64,000 bases of DNA from Membranipora membranacea (lineage: Eukaryota > Bryozoa > Gymnolaemata > Cheilostomatida > Membraniporidae), in the NCBI GenBank assembly GCA_914767715.1, contig OU612068.1, positions 4,960,001-5,024,000 on the forward strand, read 5' to 3'. Both the position numbers and the translations under genes were made by a program. Under the pieces are notes generated by a model. The model had not been told where the DNA came from and did not search any database. It saw only the letters and a list, made by a program, of their open reading frames with translations. Numbering within the stretch: the stretch's first letter is position 1; the number at the start of each line of letters is the position of its first letter. Below are positions 12,018-24,100 of this stretch, piece by piece.

Positions 12018-15000
12018 ATGATTGCGAAAAAGGTATCTTCTGGCTTACTGCAGTCTGCAAGAATCGTAATAGGTCCGCAAAGAGGGAGGTCAGCAAGCAG
12101 TCTGGTAAGTATCAATAACTTTGATAGGATCTATACAAATGTTATAGCAAGTTCCCCGATGAAAACTCCATCCAAAATTTTTAAGGTTGACAGAGACATC
12201 AGAATGAGTTGAAAATTGATGACTTTCGAGATGTCAAGATCATTGTTTCATTTGTTATTTAGGTTTGAGAACATTATCTTTATTGATTATGGTTTTGGTT
12301 TTTCAACCTCTTTTTTTCCTTCTAGTCTCAGGGATTCAAGCCCCAGGGAAGCATTGCAGCTCCATTCACGCCTTTCAAGGCCAATGGGTGAGTGAGACCT
12401 ATCTTCTCTGTGTGGATGTTGAAATAAAGCTTTCATTTCAAATTCCTTGGTGAACTGAAAACAGTAAATTTTTATCTGTATTCTATCTGTCTGATGGCAA
12501 GCTTGCAAGATGTGCCAGCATCTACAGGAGGGGTAATCCAACGCTCTGTCTCTTCATTGCAGAGATGTAGACAACGGTAGAATATCTGACTATTGTGATC
12601 ATCTGAAACTATTTGGTGTACCCAGCACCTTTGGTGAGGATAAAACCTGTTTGAGAGATTAAGCAGTTCCAACCGGGATTTTGTGCTGCGAAATCCGACT
12701 TGGGCGCATGTGCCATAGACAGCTGTGACAGCACATCCTGTATAAATGAGCTTGTCTCGAACCCATCAAGAGTGCAGTTGTCACTCAATTAATTAATTTA
12801 TGATGCAAGGTATATTTTACGCCCCTTTATGCATTAATACAGCGACTTTAAACCAGGAATAGGTCAAAGAAATGGTACTTGGGAGTCAAACAATTTCCTA
12901 CATTTCCTAATTCTCCCCTTGTATCTAGTTCAGTTTTTCTACAACTTGTGAAATTTTTAGTGAATGGAACAGCAGGCGAGGGCTTGTCAATGACAGTGAC
13001 AGAGAGGAAACAACTTACTGAAGCTTGGATGGATAACAAACATAAATTTGAAAATCAGATATTTCATATTGGGGCATCAAATCTTAGAGACTCCCAGGAG
13101 CTGGTGAGAATAATTCATACATAGCAGCCTATCATTATTTATACATATACCTATTATTTTCTGTATAAATGACTAACATTTTGATCTAGATTTGACATAT
13201 CAATTTGGTTGAGAAGACAAGTGCAGCACATGTGTATCAAGAAAACAGAAATTAAATCCCCTGCGTTGTAAAAGATTGTTGTCAATGATTAAGATTAGCT
13301 GGCGAGGCAGTTAGGAAGAGTGGAGGTAACCAATTGCCCCATCCCTTGTCATATGCCATGACTTGGGAGACATATTCTTTATGACCCAAGATCAAACATA
13401 TCTAAGTATTAATCTGCGTAGATGCTTCCATGGATTGGCCACACCAGGACTTCTCTTTAGGGGAGCGCCTTCGAAGGCCGTATGAGTGCAGCTTATCCTC
13501 ACTCTGAAGTGTTAGACTTTTGGGAGCCAGGTGTTCATGATAAACCTACATGTATGTATTTTTTCTACTCGTAGGCAAGACATGCCGAATCGACAGGAGT
13601 GGATGCTATAGCATGTATCACACCAAACTACTTCAAGCCTCAGAGAGTGGAGGATCTGGTTGAATATATGAAACTTGTTGCTGCGGAGGCTCCTAACACC
13701 CCTTTTTATCTGTATGATATCAACTTTATGACTGAAGTCTACTGTAAGTGTACATATTCCACCGCTCTCATCCTTATCTATCAAAGTGATGAAGGTCTAG
13801 ACGCCACAGTGTGTCATTTTGCACCCACTGTCATTGCTCTTGAATTATTAGAGTTGCATGTCTGAACATAATTGTTATAAACTTCCTGTCATTTGACATA
13901 AATATTAAATGTTGTCGGAGCCTGTGCTCCAAGGGCATGCACTCTAAATTCCTAACTTATCTTCTTTCCCTGAATCCGTCACCCTGCTTTAACGGGCTCT
14001 TTAGATTAAAACAGTGTCCAATGAAAACCGCTAATTTGAAATGGTCAAGATATAGGAATGAGTTACTTTGCAATTATCCAGATGGCTTAGAAAATATCTA
14101 TCTTTGTTATGGATGGTATAGTGGATAACGTACGATTTCTGGATCTGGCAGAGAAAGTCATACCTACACTAGTCGGAATAAAACATTCATCACCGAATCT
14201 GAACAGCCTGATGAGATGTCACAGATACGGGGGAGGAAAATACCAAATTTTACGTGGCAGTGATGATGTGAGTAGACAGCAATATGGCAAAGTTTCTGCT
14301 GCAGACAGAATCTGACAGCAGTCATGCTCAAGAATAGAAACCACTGCTGCCACAGCTGGGCTTTGCACGGCATAGCCACCAGTCAAAAATTTTAATAGAG
14401 AGTTGTGGCATCAAAACATCTAGCCAGTAGCTTTGAATGGAGTTATATGAGCTCTCAAAATGTAGGGTGTATCTTCTTCCCCAGCCATCCACCATTAGTG
14501 AGTGATGACTAATGTTGTTGTTGACCAATCAGGTGCCTTTAAAATCTAGCTGAGATCCAACACTAATAAGAACAACATGTGTCATCACTAATGGTGGATA
14601 GCTGGGGAAGAAGATACTCCCTACGGTTTGAGAGCTCAGCTCATATAACTCCATTCAAAGCAAGGAGTAACCCTGTTACTCCTTGATTCAAAGCTATTGG
14701 CTAGATGTTTTGATGCCACAATTCTCTATTTAAATTTTTAACTGGTGGCTATGCTGGGCAAAGCCCAGCTGTGTCAGCAGTGGTTTAAGCATGGCATTTA
14801 AGAAAATCCCGCTGCATGATTTTTTGTGGCTGTGATGAGCAATGAATAAGTTGTAAAAAGTCCCATTGCAGGTATTATATTATTTATTATGATCTCATTA
14901 TTCAATTCTACCTGCTGCGTTATGATAAAAGCTCACCAGCTATGGTAGCCTGAAGTTTTGGTCATGTTTCACAGATAATGTTACCAGCTCTTGCTATGGG

Positions 15001-15681
15001 TGTGAGTGATGGCATATCCAGTAGCATCATGACTCCTCTACATAACAAGATGAGAGAGGCATATAACTCGGGAGATATGCAATCAGCTCAACAAATTCAG
15101 GTATGCACATTGACTTAATGAATTCTTTTCAGTCTGGGTATGTACTACTTACTTCTTTTATAATTAACAGTGATGCCAGCAGTGAAAGCAATGATGATTC
15201 AGTGCGCAGAAATCAAACCCCCAGCAAAACTTAAAGATAGATTTTGGTTTGATGAATTAAAACTTAAAAATTATACTATAATATTTAGGATGTCCTTTTC
15301 CCTCCCTTGTATACAAACTAAACCAGCGGTCACGGTCTGGTCGGTGGTCACGGTCTGGTCGGTGGTCACGGTCTGGTCGGTGGTCACGGTCTGGTCGGTG
15401 GTCACGGTCTGGTCGGTCGGACAGACTAGTCACGTTATGTTGTCTAACACCAGATGTCGTTATTGATTACACAGTTGAGATGTATGGAGATTGTAGCCAT
15501 TAGATCAAAGTATGCCACCGGTGCTGGTTTATTTGCTGTCTCTAAATGTATGATGAGAATGATAGGCTTTGATCTTGGACCACCAAGGTTGCCACTTGTT
15601 CCGCTGTCAGCAGATAAATACACAGCATTAGAACGAGAACTTCAGCAATACGGCTTCTTTGATATTCTGCCAAGAGCATAG
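12018..15681 (+). CDS. NPL: N-acetylneuraminate lyase (sialic acid aldolase)
   Basis: Cleaves N-acetylneuraminate to N-acetylmannosamine and pyruvate through a Schiff base. Eight exons with consistent phase: 12018-12104, 12332-12387, 12563-12633, 12961-13103, 13575-13743, 14122-14267, 14975-15100, 15475-15681, giving 334 residues (vertebrate enzyme about 320). Family features: GSIAAPFTPF at the barrel start; VNGTAGEG (72-79), the GTxGEG carboxylate-binding loop; Tyr166 in FYLYDI; Schiff-base Lys196 in VGIKHSS; and a LGPPRLPL segment near the C-terminus that favours lyase over 4-hydroxy-2-oxoglutarate aldolase. Exon 1 supplies 29 residues rich in Arg, Ser and small hydrophobics with no acidic residue, which looks like a mitochondrial presequence, although the family is usually cytosolic. 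Exon 2 could instead begin at 12326, adding two residues. Intron 6 contains a foldback element and intron 7 a minisatellite. Confidence 0.93.
14324..14792. mobile_element. Foldback (inverted-repeat) element in lyase intron 6
   Basis: The left arm from 14324 to about 14515 and the right arm from about 14575 to 14792 are imperfect reverse complements of each other. Both ends carry ATGCT..AA, ACCACTGCTG, CACAGCTGGGCTTTGC and CATAGCCACCAGT in the same order. No coding capacity. It sits wholly inside an intron and would form a long hairpin in the pre-mRNA. Flanking target duplication not resolved. Confidence 0.8.
15328..15421. repeat. 18-bp minisatellite, about 5 copies
   Basis: GGTCACGGTCTGGTCGGT repeats head to tail from 15328 for five near-identical copies, ending with a partial one. 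It lies in the last intron of the lyase gene, about 55 bp before the final acceptor. Near-identity of the copies suggests recent expansion. Confidence 0.95.
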
Positions 15682-16612
15682 AATTATATAATATTATATT
15701 ATCTTATACATATTATATTTTTTCCAATGACTGATGCTCTTTATTTTTTTTCAGTAATTATTTTTGGCTCTGGTATTTTATTTTAATTCATAAATAATTG
15801 GATAAACTTTGCAATAAAAATTTATTAAAACATGCAATTAATTATTTGTGCTTATCTATATACTATTATTATCCATCTACAATTGTGAAAATGACTTTTG
15901 CATGTAGTAACGATAAAAATAGCATAAATAAAGTGCAGACAAGGAACAAAGTGTATCTGTGGGTCAACAGTCTTTGGACTTAAGATTCATTGTTTCTCTT
16001 ACACCAGATCCTGAGAAGAGATCGGTCTTCCTATGACGCATGATGCTATACTTTGTGTCCTGGTGGTTTGGCTGGATAATAAATTTGGGTTTCGATTTGC
16101 TGAACTTAATGCTGTTGATTTTTTCTACAATGAAAGGTCCAAAGCCTTCGTTTAGTGATTACGCCTGATGTTATGATTATAGTTACTGTATGTGCTGACC
16201 AATGAACTCCCTCTCCCCTCTAGGGTTGTGCTGTCTATGAGTCTTGTTTAATTTCTATGCCAAGATCGGATCAATAAGGCAGAAAGTGTTATTTTTAGGG
16301 TTGTGATCAAAGGATGTGGCTAACTGTTTAATGACTTTCTCTGCCCATCCCATACCTTTGAATTTCAAATCTTGTACTTGGTTAAAAAAGAATATAAAAA
16401 AAATGAAAATAAATCGAGATGAAATGAGGCAACCATTCTTATGATTGGGATAACTGAAGAGTTATCTGTTGTCCTAGTGAGAGTTTGCTACTTATTCTAT
16501 CTGATTGCGGTAAATCCTATGTTTGGAGTCCTATTGTTTTTCCGCACATATTTCAGCCCATATTCCAGCTTTGTTCGCTGGGTTATACCCGCTCCCCACA
16601 CCCAACAAAGCA

Positions 16613-16631
16613 AAGCTTGTCAAGACAGGCT
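16613..16631. repeat. Half copy of the 34-bp palindrome family
   Basis: AAGCTTGTCAAGACAGGCT matches the right half of the palindrome at 9912-9945 but lacks the left half. Confidence 0.6.
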
Positions 16632-16756
16632 GCAGTTTGAGATGACGGAGGTGCCGATGAGAGTTACATTTGATTGTTTTTGGCTTTTGTATGTCATGAC
16701 ATGTCCACTTAAATAAACGTTCTCAATAGTATGCCTGGCCATGCCTTGTCTACAGG

Positions 16757-17088
16757 TCTACAGGCAGTGGTGGAAATGGGCCTATACGGGCCTATACGGT
16801 GTATAGGAAATTCACATCAATGCCTTTACACCTTCAATAAGTGTATAGGCACTTATAACCTATCACTGCTGTGCACTTTGTATGCTTGGATAAGTTTGTT
16901 TATGTTTTACTGTAGGGTTTGTTTACTTTTACCTTACGAATTTATAATCTGAAATATATAGAAATTATTTCATATGATTAGCATTAGCACCACCTGGACC
17001 CACCCGGCTGACAAACGCTACGGGTGGATTGATCTCAATGTTTGGTGTATAGGCACTTATTTTTTCCATTTCCACCGCTGTCTACAGG
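16757..17088. mobile_element. hAT-type non-autonomous element (MITE) with 8-bp target duplication
   Basis: The element spans 16765-17080 (316 bp). Its ends are CAGTGGTGGAAATGG and, on the complementary strand, CAGCGGTGGAAATGG, i.e. 15-bp terminal inverted repeats with one mismatch. Both sides carry the identical 8 bases TCTACAGG (16757-16764 and 17081-17088). CAG-starting inverted repeats with an 8-bp target duplication are the hallmark of hAT transposons. Inside are repeated GTATAGG words, including GTGTATAGGCACTTAT twice, a subterminal-repeat layout. No transposase is encoded. Confidence 0.92.
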
Positions 17089-17172
17089 TGTAATGATGAC
17101 AGTACTATTCTATTATATTATAACAGTTCTAAAAAGAAAACTCTCTGATTCTGGGTCTTTTCAGTGGTTCTT

Positions 17173-18344
17173 TTAAGGTAGAGGGTCAGCAAATATCAAC
17201 TTTCTATACACCGTTGGAAAGCTGCCGAGCTACTGATCGCTAACAGATCATCAAAAGTTTGATTGGATGACTTTGCGCCATTTTATCAAAGAAATGAGTC
17301 CAAAAAGGCTGTTTGTAGCAAAGTGGATGGCTGAGCTAATTTGATTGCTAGAAATTTCAAAACAGGTTATATTCATTCTTAGAGATATAGTTCATCCTTA
17401 TTTTTTGTTTAAAATAATATATGATGAGCCCAAGCAAGCTTTTTGCGTCGCGTCATGATGTGTGTGATTTTTGAAATTTGATGAAATAATGTGAAATTTT
17501 AAGCATCGATTTGAGATAGATTTAAAAAGTAATAACCAAATTTGTTGCTATTTTCCACTGGACTGGTCAGGACTGATTAAATGACACACGTTTCAATTTT
17601 CAGCAATAAAAATTTTTTATCAAGATCAGCAGAGACCGTCAAAGGCAGATAAATTTGGTGTCATTTTTCCAAAACGCCAAACATGCTGTCAAAATGACCA
17701 TTACTTAATTCAGAAAAATTATTTTTGAAAATTCTCACATACGAAGCCGCTTTGAATAAGCATAGTAAAAACAGGAAATGCCAAAAGAAAATGGCACTGC
17801 GTATAAGTAATGGTCATTTTGACAGCATGTTTTGCGTTATGGAAAAATGACCCCAAATGTAACAACCTTTGACGGTCTCTGCTGATCTTGATAAAATTTA
17901 TATATTGCTGAAAATTGGAGTGTGTGTCATTTAATCAGTCCTTCAGTAGAAAATAGCAACAAATTTGGTTATTACTTTTTAAATCTCTCTCAAATCAATG
18001 CTTAAAATTTCACATTATTTCATCAAATTTCAAAAATCACACACATTATGACGTGACGCAAAAAGCTTGTTTGGGCTCATCATATATTATTATTTTAATC
18101 CAAAAATAAGGATGAACTATAATTATCTCTAAGAATAACTATAACCTGTTTTGAAATTTTTAGCAATCAAATTAGCTCAGCCATCCACTTTGCTAAAAAC
18201 AGCCTTTTTGGCCTCATTTCCTTTATAAAATGACGCAACGTCATCCAATCAAATTTTTGATGATCTGTTAGCGCTCAGTAGCTCAGCAGCTTTCCAACGG
18301 TGTATAGAAAGTTGATATTTGCTGACCCTGTGTCTCTACCTTAA
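17173..18344. mobile_element. 1.17-kb foldback element bounded by TTAA
   Basis: The left arm (17177 to about 17710) and right arm (about 17805 to 18340) are near-complete reverse complements: the order GGTAGAG...GGTCAGCAAATATCAAC, CTATACACCGTTGGAAAGCT, ATGGCTGAGCTAATTTGATT and so on is mirrored at the other end. TTAA flanks both ends (17173-17176, 18341-18344), the target duplication used by piggyBac-type elements, but the terminal bases do not look like a standard piggyBac terminus. No protein is encoded. Transcripts across it could fold into roughly 530 bp of double-stranded RNA. Confidence 0.85.
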
Positions 18345-20100
18345 AGTGCAACCAAGGTTTCAAACAACTTCTCATTGATGGCCATTGATTAATAGCAGAT
18401 TGCAACTTCTGCATGGGGAAAAAGACAAAATATAATTCGGATGATTATTCAGCCAGAATTCTTGTGAAACATTTCTTCCATCAGGTACTCAAACTCAGCT
18501 AAAAGAGAATACCACATAGCAGTTTCCTGTTCCTGTTAGTATTTAGCCTGTGCTCTATAATTATTACAGCAAAGTCTTGGAACCTCCCCTAAACTGAAGT
18601 GTTACCCAGCTTAGAGTCAGCAACTACTTTGAGTTTTGCATCGCGTAATGCACAAAGCTGATGCTGCCCAGCACATTATTTGCTACCCATTAATGCATTG
18701 CTGCGAAACCTTGGTTGCCCTTTAATATTAGATTAGTAGTTGTCTTACTTTGGTAAAATAATTAAATCATATGATTACTTCTGTATTACCACACACAGGA
18801 AACACTTTGATAGAGTTGAGGTTTTATATACACAATTTCATTAGCAGCAGAATCAATAAGCTGTCATTGATTCAGCTGCTCTTGTGACAGATCATAGTTG
18901 CATATTACCAATAAACTAGGTTTGTGGTGAATAGGCATATGTTTATTGATTAGTTTGTAGGCGGCTTCAGATACTGCATCCCTTTTGTTATAGGTTTACT
19001 TAACAGTAGCATCTATTTGGCTTTGATTTTACCTTCCAGCTGTTGCAATTCTCTCCTCACATTGATTACTACTACTCTCCCAGGCTCAGTCAGTCATATC
19101 AGTCAGTGAGTAAGAGAACAGCAGACCACACACACAGTTAGTCATCCTAGTGTTTTGTTGACTCTTGTTGAGACTCACACTCTTGTCTGTCTGTTGATCA
19201 CCAATCTCTCATACCTATATATTTGTATACCTCTGGTAAGGCTTTCTTTTAGTAATTTATATAACAATACAATTATAATAATATCAAGTAGGCCTACTTT
19301 GGACCAATAATTTCTTCCAATCAGAGGTTCAAGTGAAGTTCTTTGAGATAACTTCACTATCCTTAACTTTAAGAAACTGCTAATCCTACGCAGATTGTAC
19401 GTTTGTGCCGTGCCTTGTATGTCAAACTGATGCTCACTGAAGCAATATTTCCATCTTACAACCAGTCCAATGCCTTGGGTAGGCAAATGTTACATGTAGT
19501 CATGGTATATTTGTAACACTGAGTTGACGTGTAGTTCGCTAAGTGTCAATTGTCTGCCAAGAATAAATTATGTTATGGTCATCGGTTGTACATCTGTAAT
19601 CAATTGGTTCTTCACTTTCAGCTAGATTATCGCAAATTGACCCTGAACGATAGAGTCAAGCAATTGACAAAGCAAATAGCCTAGCGTAAATGAACCTGTT
19701 ACTATTTCTCCATCCCTTAGGAATTAGGTAACCCCCAAGGGAAATTACATAAATTGGAAAAGCTACAGCTAATCTACAAAATTCACAATATTTCTGCGGT
19801 TCTAGAGAAGAGGGCGTCACTTTTGGATAGTTCTTTGGCAGTTTCGTTGGAAATGCAAAAATAATTAAAATTACAAGGTGCTGACATCATCAAAATTTGA
19901 GCTAAATTATGTGGGGAGTTTGTAGTGTCATTTGTAAACACATCATTAATAGATTTGGGTACAGGGTAATGAGGTTGTTCTGTGCTCTTTAATCCTCAGA
20001 TAATAATAATAATTGCACCATCAGTGTCTATTTGTGGCAAACATTCATGTAATTTTTGTTCCTTCATTGTCAGGTGGTCCTTAATACATCGTCATCATAA
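18345..20100. other. Interval upstream of Rab3 without a called gene
   Basis: No coding exon supported. The frame at 19175-19486 (minus) has no recognisable family or splice context. Some of this stretch may be 5' untranslated or promoter sequence of the downstream exons at 20118 or 21162. Confidence 0.4.
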
Positions 20101-20117
20101 TCTAACCGGCAGTCAAC

Positions 20118-20303
20118 ATGTTTTCTAATATACCCGGTGGTAGTATGCTGAATAACATAGGTGGTAATATCTCCAACCTCGGAGACAAGGTACCTGGCGC
20201 AGGTACTCTGGGTAATCTTGGTTCTAAGCTTCCTGGCAACCTAAACAGTTTGAACCCAACTAATCTAGCAGGCAATTTTACTGGAGCAGCTGGTGCTACT
20301 GCG
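20118..20303 (+). CDS. Candidate first coding exon, Gly/Asn/Leu-rich, gene unknown
   Basis: An ATG at 20118 opens a 62-codon stretch that ends at a donor-like GCG|GTAAAT (20304). The product is low in complexity with a recurring G-N-I/L-x-x-L-G pattern (NNIGGNISNLGD, TLGNLGSKLPG), almost free of charge. If unspliced, the frame reaches a stop at 20330 (70 residues). The donor leaves phase 0, which would match a cryptic acceptor inside Rab3 exon 1 (CCTCAG at 21196-21201), but that acceptor has no pyrimidine tract, so an alternative Rab3 N-terminus is only a possibility. I do not recognise the protein. Confidence 0.35.
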
Positions 20304-21161
20304 GTAAATGAAGTATTTTCTCTCACCTAGGGCATAGCTCACCATCATGCTTTGCTGAGTTTTGTTTGCTGTGGTACACTTTATTTCTACACCTCTATTA
20401 TTCCAAAAAGATTATAGATTAATCACAATAGCCATGTTGTAGCACCTCTATTATCTTGTGTTCTTTTGGTTTATCGGCTCTCGCTTCAATATCAAAGGTA
20501 TAGTTTGGTTCATTGGACTTTTTTCACAAAGCATTGTTGTTGTGTGAAGAGAAGGGTTAATTTCGATGAACATGGTAACTTTTAACTCTTGTATTTCTGT
20601 TCTGGATCATTGGAATCTTATTGTTGTGCTAATATTGATGACGCTTCAGTTTTTATGTATGACCTCCACATCTTCTACACCTCAAAGATTGGATTCATCA
20701 GTGACGTCTAAATTATTGCTTAAACTATACATGAACTCTCTCACTCTAACATGTGCACTCACTAAAACAATTCAAACACATCACGTTGTGAATTTTATTA
20801 CATTATTCCGTTACATCTAGTTGAATCCAATTACTTCTAAATAGACGTATTTATTGTTCACATATGTTATTTATACTTCTAAATTCGATGTGAACTCGGC
20901 ATAGGATTGGAAAATGTCAATAATATTTAGTCATGTACATTATTTTAACATGTGATGGCCATTATAAGCTTCCCGAGCTCTACTATTTGTGACATGCCAA
21001 TCAATAAATTAGCTTACACTGCCACAAACCTTTTGTGATTGACTTGCCTTGAAAGAGTGCGGATGTTGATCATGTTTCCGGTTTGTCGAGCAGCTGTATA
21101 GTTTTGTGAGGGTTGATGTGTGAGCAGCTCACTATTAATCTGTAGATAGCCTAACAGTGAC

Positions 21162-24100
21162 ATGTCTTTGAATCGTGAGCAGGGCGGTCCAGTACCTCAG
21201 GCAAGATCAGCAGGCGGATTCACTGCTGCCGGGGATATGAGTGGTAACAGTACGCAAGCCGACGGGAAGTGGCAGAAAGATGCTGCAGACCAGAACTTTG
21301 ACTACATGTTTAAGCTGCTGATCATAGGAAACTCCAGTGTAGGAAAGACTAGCTTTTTATTCAGATACGCTGACGATTCATTCACGTCTGCCTTTGTCAG
21401 CACGGTAGGCATTGACTTCAAAGTGAAGACAGTCTTCAGAAATGAAAAGAGAGTCAAGCTTCAAATTTGGGTAAGTTTGATATCCAATAATTCAATTCCT
21501 AGTTCCTATTTGCATCACTTAATATCACTTTGAACTAGTATAAACCTAATTGATTTATCAGACAAAAGCTGACTTTATCAATGGTATCCTACCTTGGACT
21601 AACCATTACCTTTTTCCTGAAATTAAAAAAATGGCATTAGGGGCTGCTTCCACTATAGGACTACAGCAGAACGATCAAGCTCCCAAGGGCGACAGTACAA
21701 AATTAACTCTAGTTATTAAACACTTGTATGTCTGTCAGAGGCTCAGATATGAATTTATACTATGTTGTATCTGATTATTACAGGATACAGCCGGCCAGGA
21801 GCGATACAGAACTATAACCACAGCTTACTACAGAGGAGCTATGGGCTTTATACTCATGTATGACGTGACTAACGAGGAATCGTTCAACGCTGTTCAAGAT
21901 TGGTGAGTAACATCAGCAAAGCAGCTCATTTGAGAATGTTCGACTTGAAATTTGATATTTTTTACCGACCCCAATGTTTTTCTTTGTGATAACTCAGTGC
22001 AACGACTTTGCGTCTAAAAATGGAAAAGGGAAGCACAGCATTGAAACTTGTTTGCTCTTGATGTGTGAAAAAGCTTTCTATTTTCCAAACGTTGTGTGCT
22101 GTTGCTTGGAACTAATATTCAATTAATCTATCCCTTCCTACCCCTTGATATATTGATGTCAGCATAAGCGCTAAGACCTACACAAAGAGTAGATGTCATC
22201 TTGCTTTATAAAACTGTGGGATTGTCGAAAAAATATGATGGGGTCTGAACTCCGCATATAAGCTTTGGCATCAAAACCATTGAAATGACACCTCCAAGTG
22301 TGAAACTGACAGGTGTTCAAATCTCTCCTCTCGTCACAGGTTAACTAACATAGAACAACACGCAGTGTATAAAATTCCAGTCATTTTATGTGGAAATAAA
22401 TCTGACCAGGAAGACAAACGCCAAATTCCTCTCAGCATCGGGTCAAGCCTAGCCGACAAATTAGGTAAAAAACCCGTCTCTGCCTCTGAAACTTGATGTA
22501 TGCTGGGCTAGATTTGTCTGGTCTGTTTGCGGTGAAGGGTTTGGCACATATTCATCTGTGACTTCATCTTTCTCACAATTGTCAACCTGAGACTTGGCTA
22601 TGACGGCCAACCATGACCAAAATCATTTTTCAAGGCACCTGAGTATCGGTATACAACCTGGATAGTTTTGAGCAAAATTTGCTGTAGATACTGATATGAG
22701 AAAAGTATTGCGTAGCATTTGCCATTTGGCCAATGTCACTAATTAACAAATATCCCTGGATCACACTTTTCAAAAGTTCTTCAAATTAGAATGTGTGTCT
22801 TGTCTTCTGAACACGCCAGATAGTAAAGACTCAAATTCAGTCATATGTGGCAACTCATTTACTGTACTCATAATATAGATACTCTAAATAATATGTAGGT
22901 AAAATAAACAATCCTACACATTCCAGCCGGTCGGAGGGTGACGAAATTTACAGGTACCCTCATTTTCTAAACAACCACCTTAATCAATATGGTGCATTCA
23001 TAACAACAAGAATGGTTATAATAGAGAGAGGTTAGGTATGTAAGAACACCAGCGTAACACCACCACCACAAATAGCTGAACCACCCAACAGATGATTAAT
23101 ACCATATATTTGTGAATCACAATACCCATAGGGAGTTGTTTGGTAAATAATAAATGCTGTCAGCCACAGCTGCTCAAGTGACATGACTTATAGAGCACTA
23201 ACTTATGATCATTGATTAGACTTATTGTAATATATGACACTTGAGATGGTTATCTTATCTCTGACCGGCTCTCTGGGTGTGAATGGACCAGATGCTTTTG
23301 CTAAAATCCTAACTCATGGTGCTTCGCACACCAAAACACGCTTCTAGAATCAGGTCTGTGAAATGCCTGAGTAGAATACCACCTGAGCTCTTGCAGGCCC
23401 TAGCCTAGCAGATCTCTAGATTAGACCTTAAATCAGGGCCTGTGATAAGCAGGTGCTAGTTATAGCCTCAATCCACTCAGATTCAAAAGGCCTACTCACT
23501 TAATGTCAGATCAGAAATTTACAGCAAGTCAATGACCCTTTAGTCTTCTCTGTCTCACTTGACCTCCATCCATAGTGCCCAGTCCGAATGGATGCCTTAT
23601 ATCCCAATCTTTCGATGGTTTGTCGTACATTTTTTTGTCAGCAATGTTGGCCGTTGACACATTTCTTGAAACTGACAGCTTGTTAATTTGAATACTTATC
23701 ATCTGTTAGGTGTACACAGATAAAGATGTATTCATGGGATAACGCACAGGTGGTGCTAGTAGGTAATAAATGTGATCTAGAAGATGAACGAGTCGTTACT
23801 CAAGACAGAGGACAGAAATTAGCCGAACGATTAGGTATTCTACATGTTGTAAGCTTGTAGTCAGCCATCTCTATATATCATAATAACACCGGTCACTTCT
23901 CTCTATATGCATCTATATTTTGTTCTTATGCTTTCCTTTCACAATGATTTGCTACAAACATCATGATATTGGTTAGAGGATAATATCTTCATGTTGTCTG
24001 GGTTTGATGACATCGCCTGCTAAATAATGGATACGGGCTTACAATATTGTTTGAGAACTGTGCCATTAGCTTGATTTGGTTAGCAAATGTATCTTTGCTG

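Noticed and set aside
15328-15421. CRISPR-like array
   Set aside because: The repeats are head to tail with no spacers, in an animal intron; it is a minisatellite.
12018-15681. 4-hydroxy-2-oxoglutarate aldolase (HOGA1) instead of the lyase
   Set aside because: The GTAGEG loop, the FYLYDI tyrosine context and the C-terminal GPPRLPL segment match neuraminate lyase better, although the first exon looks mitochondrial.
15982-16400. Minus-strand patches resembling a transposon polyprotein end (NEGFGPFIVEKINS)
   Set aside because: Too short and unsupported; no reverse transcriptase or integrase motif nearby.
20102-20326. 74-codon minus-strand frame over the Gly/Asn/Leu-rich exon
   Set aside because: Shadow of the plus-strand exon; no family and no splice context.
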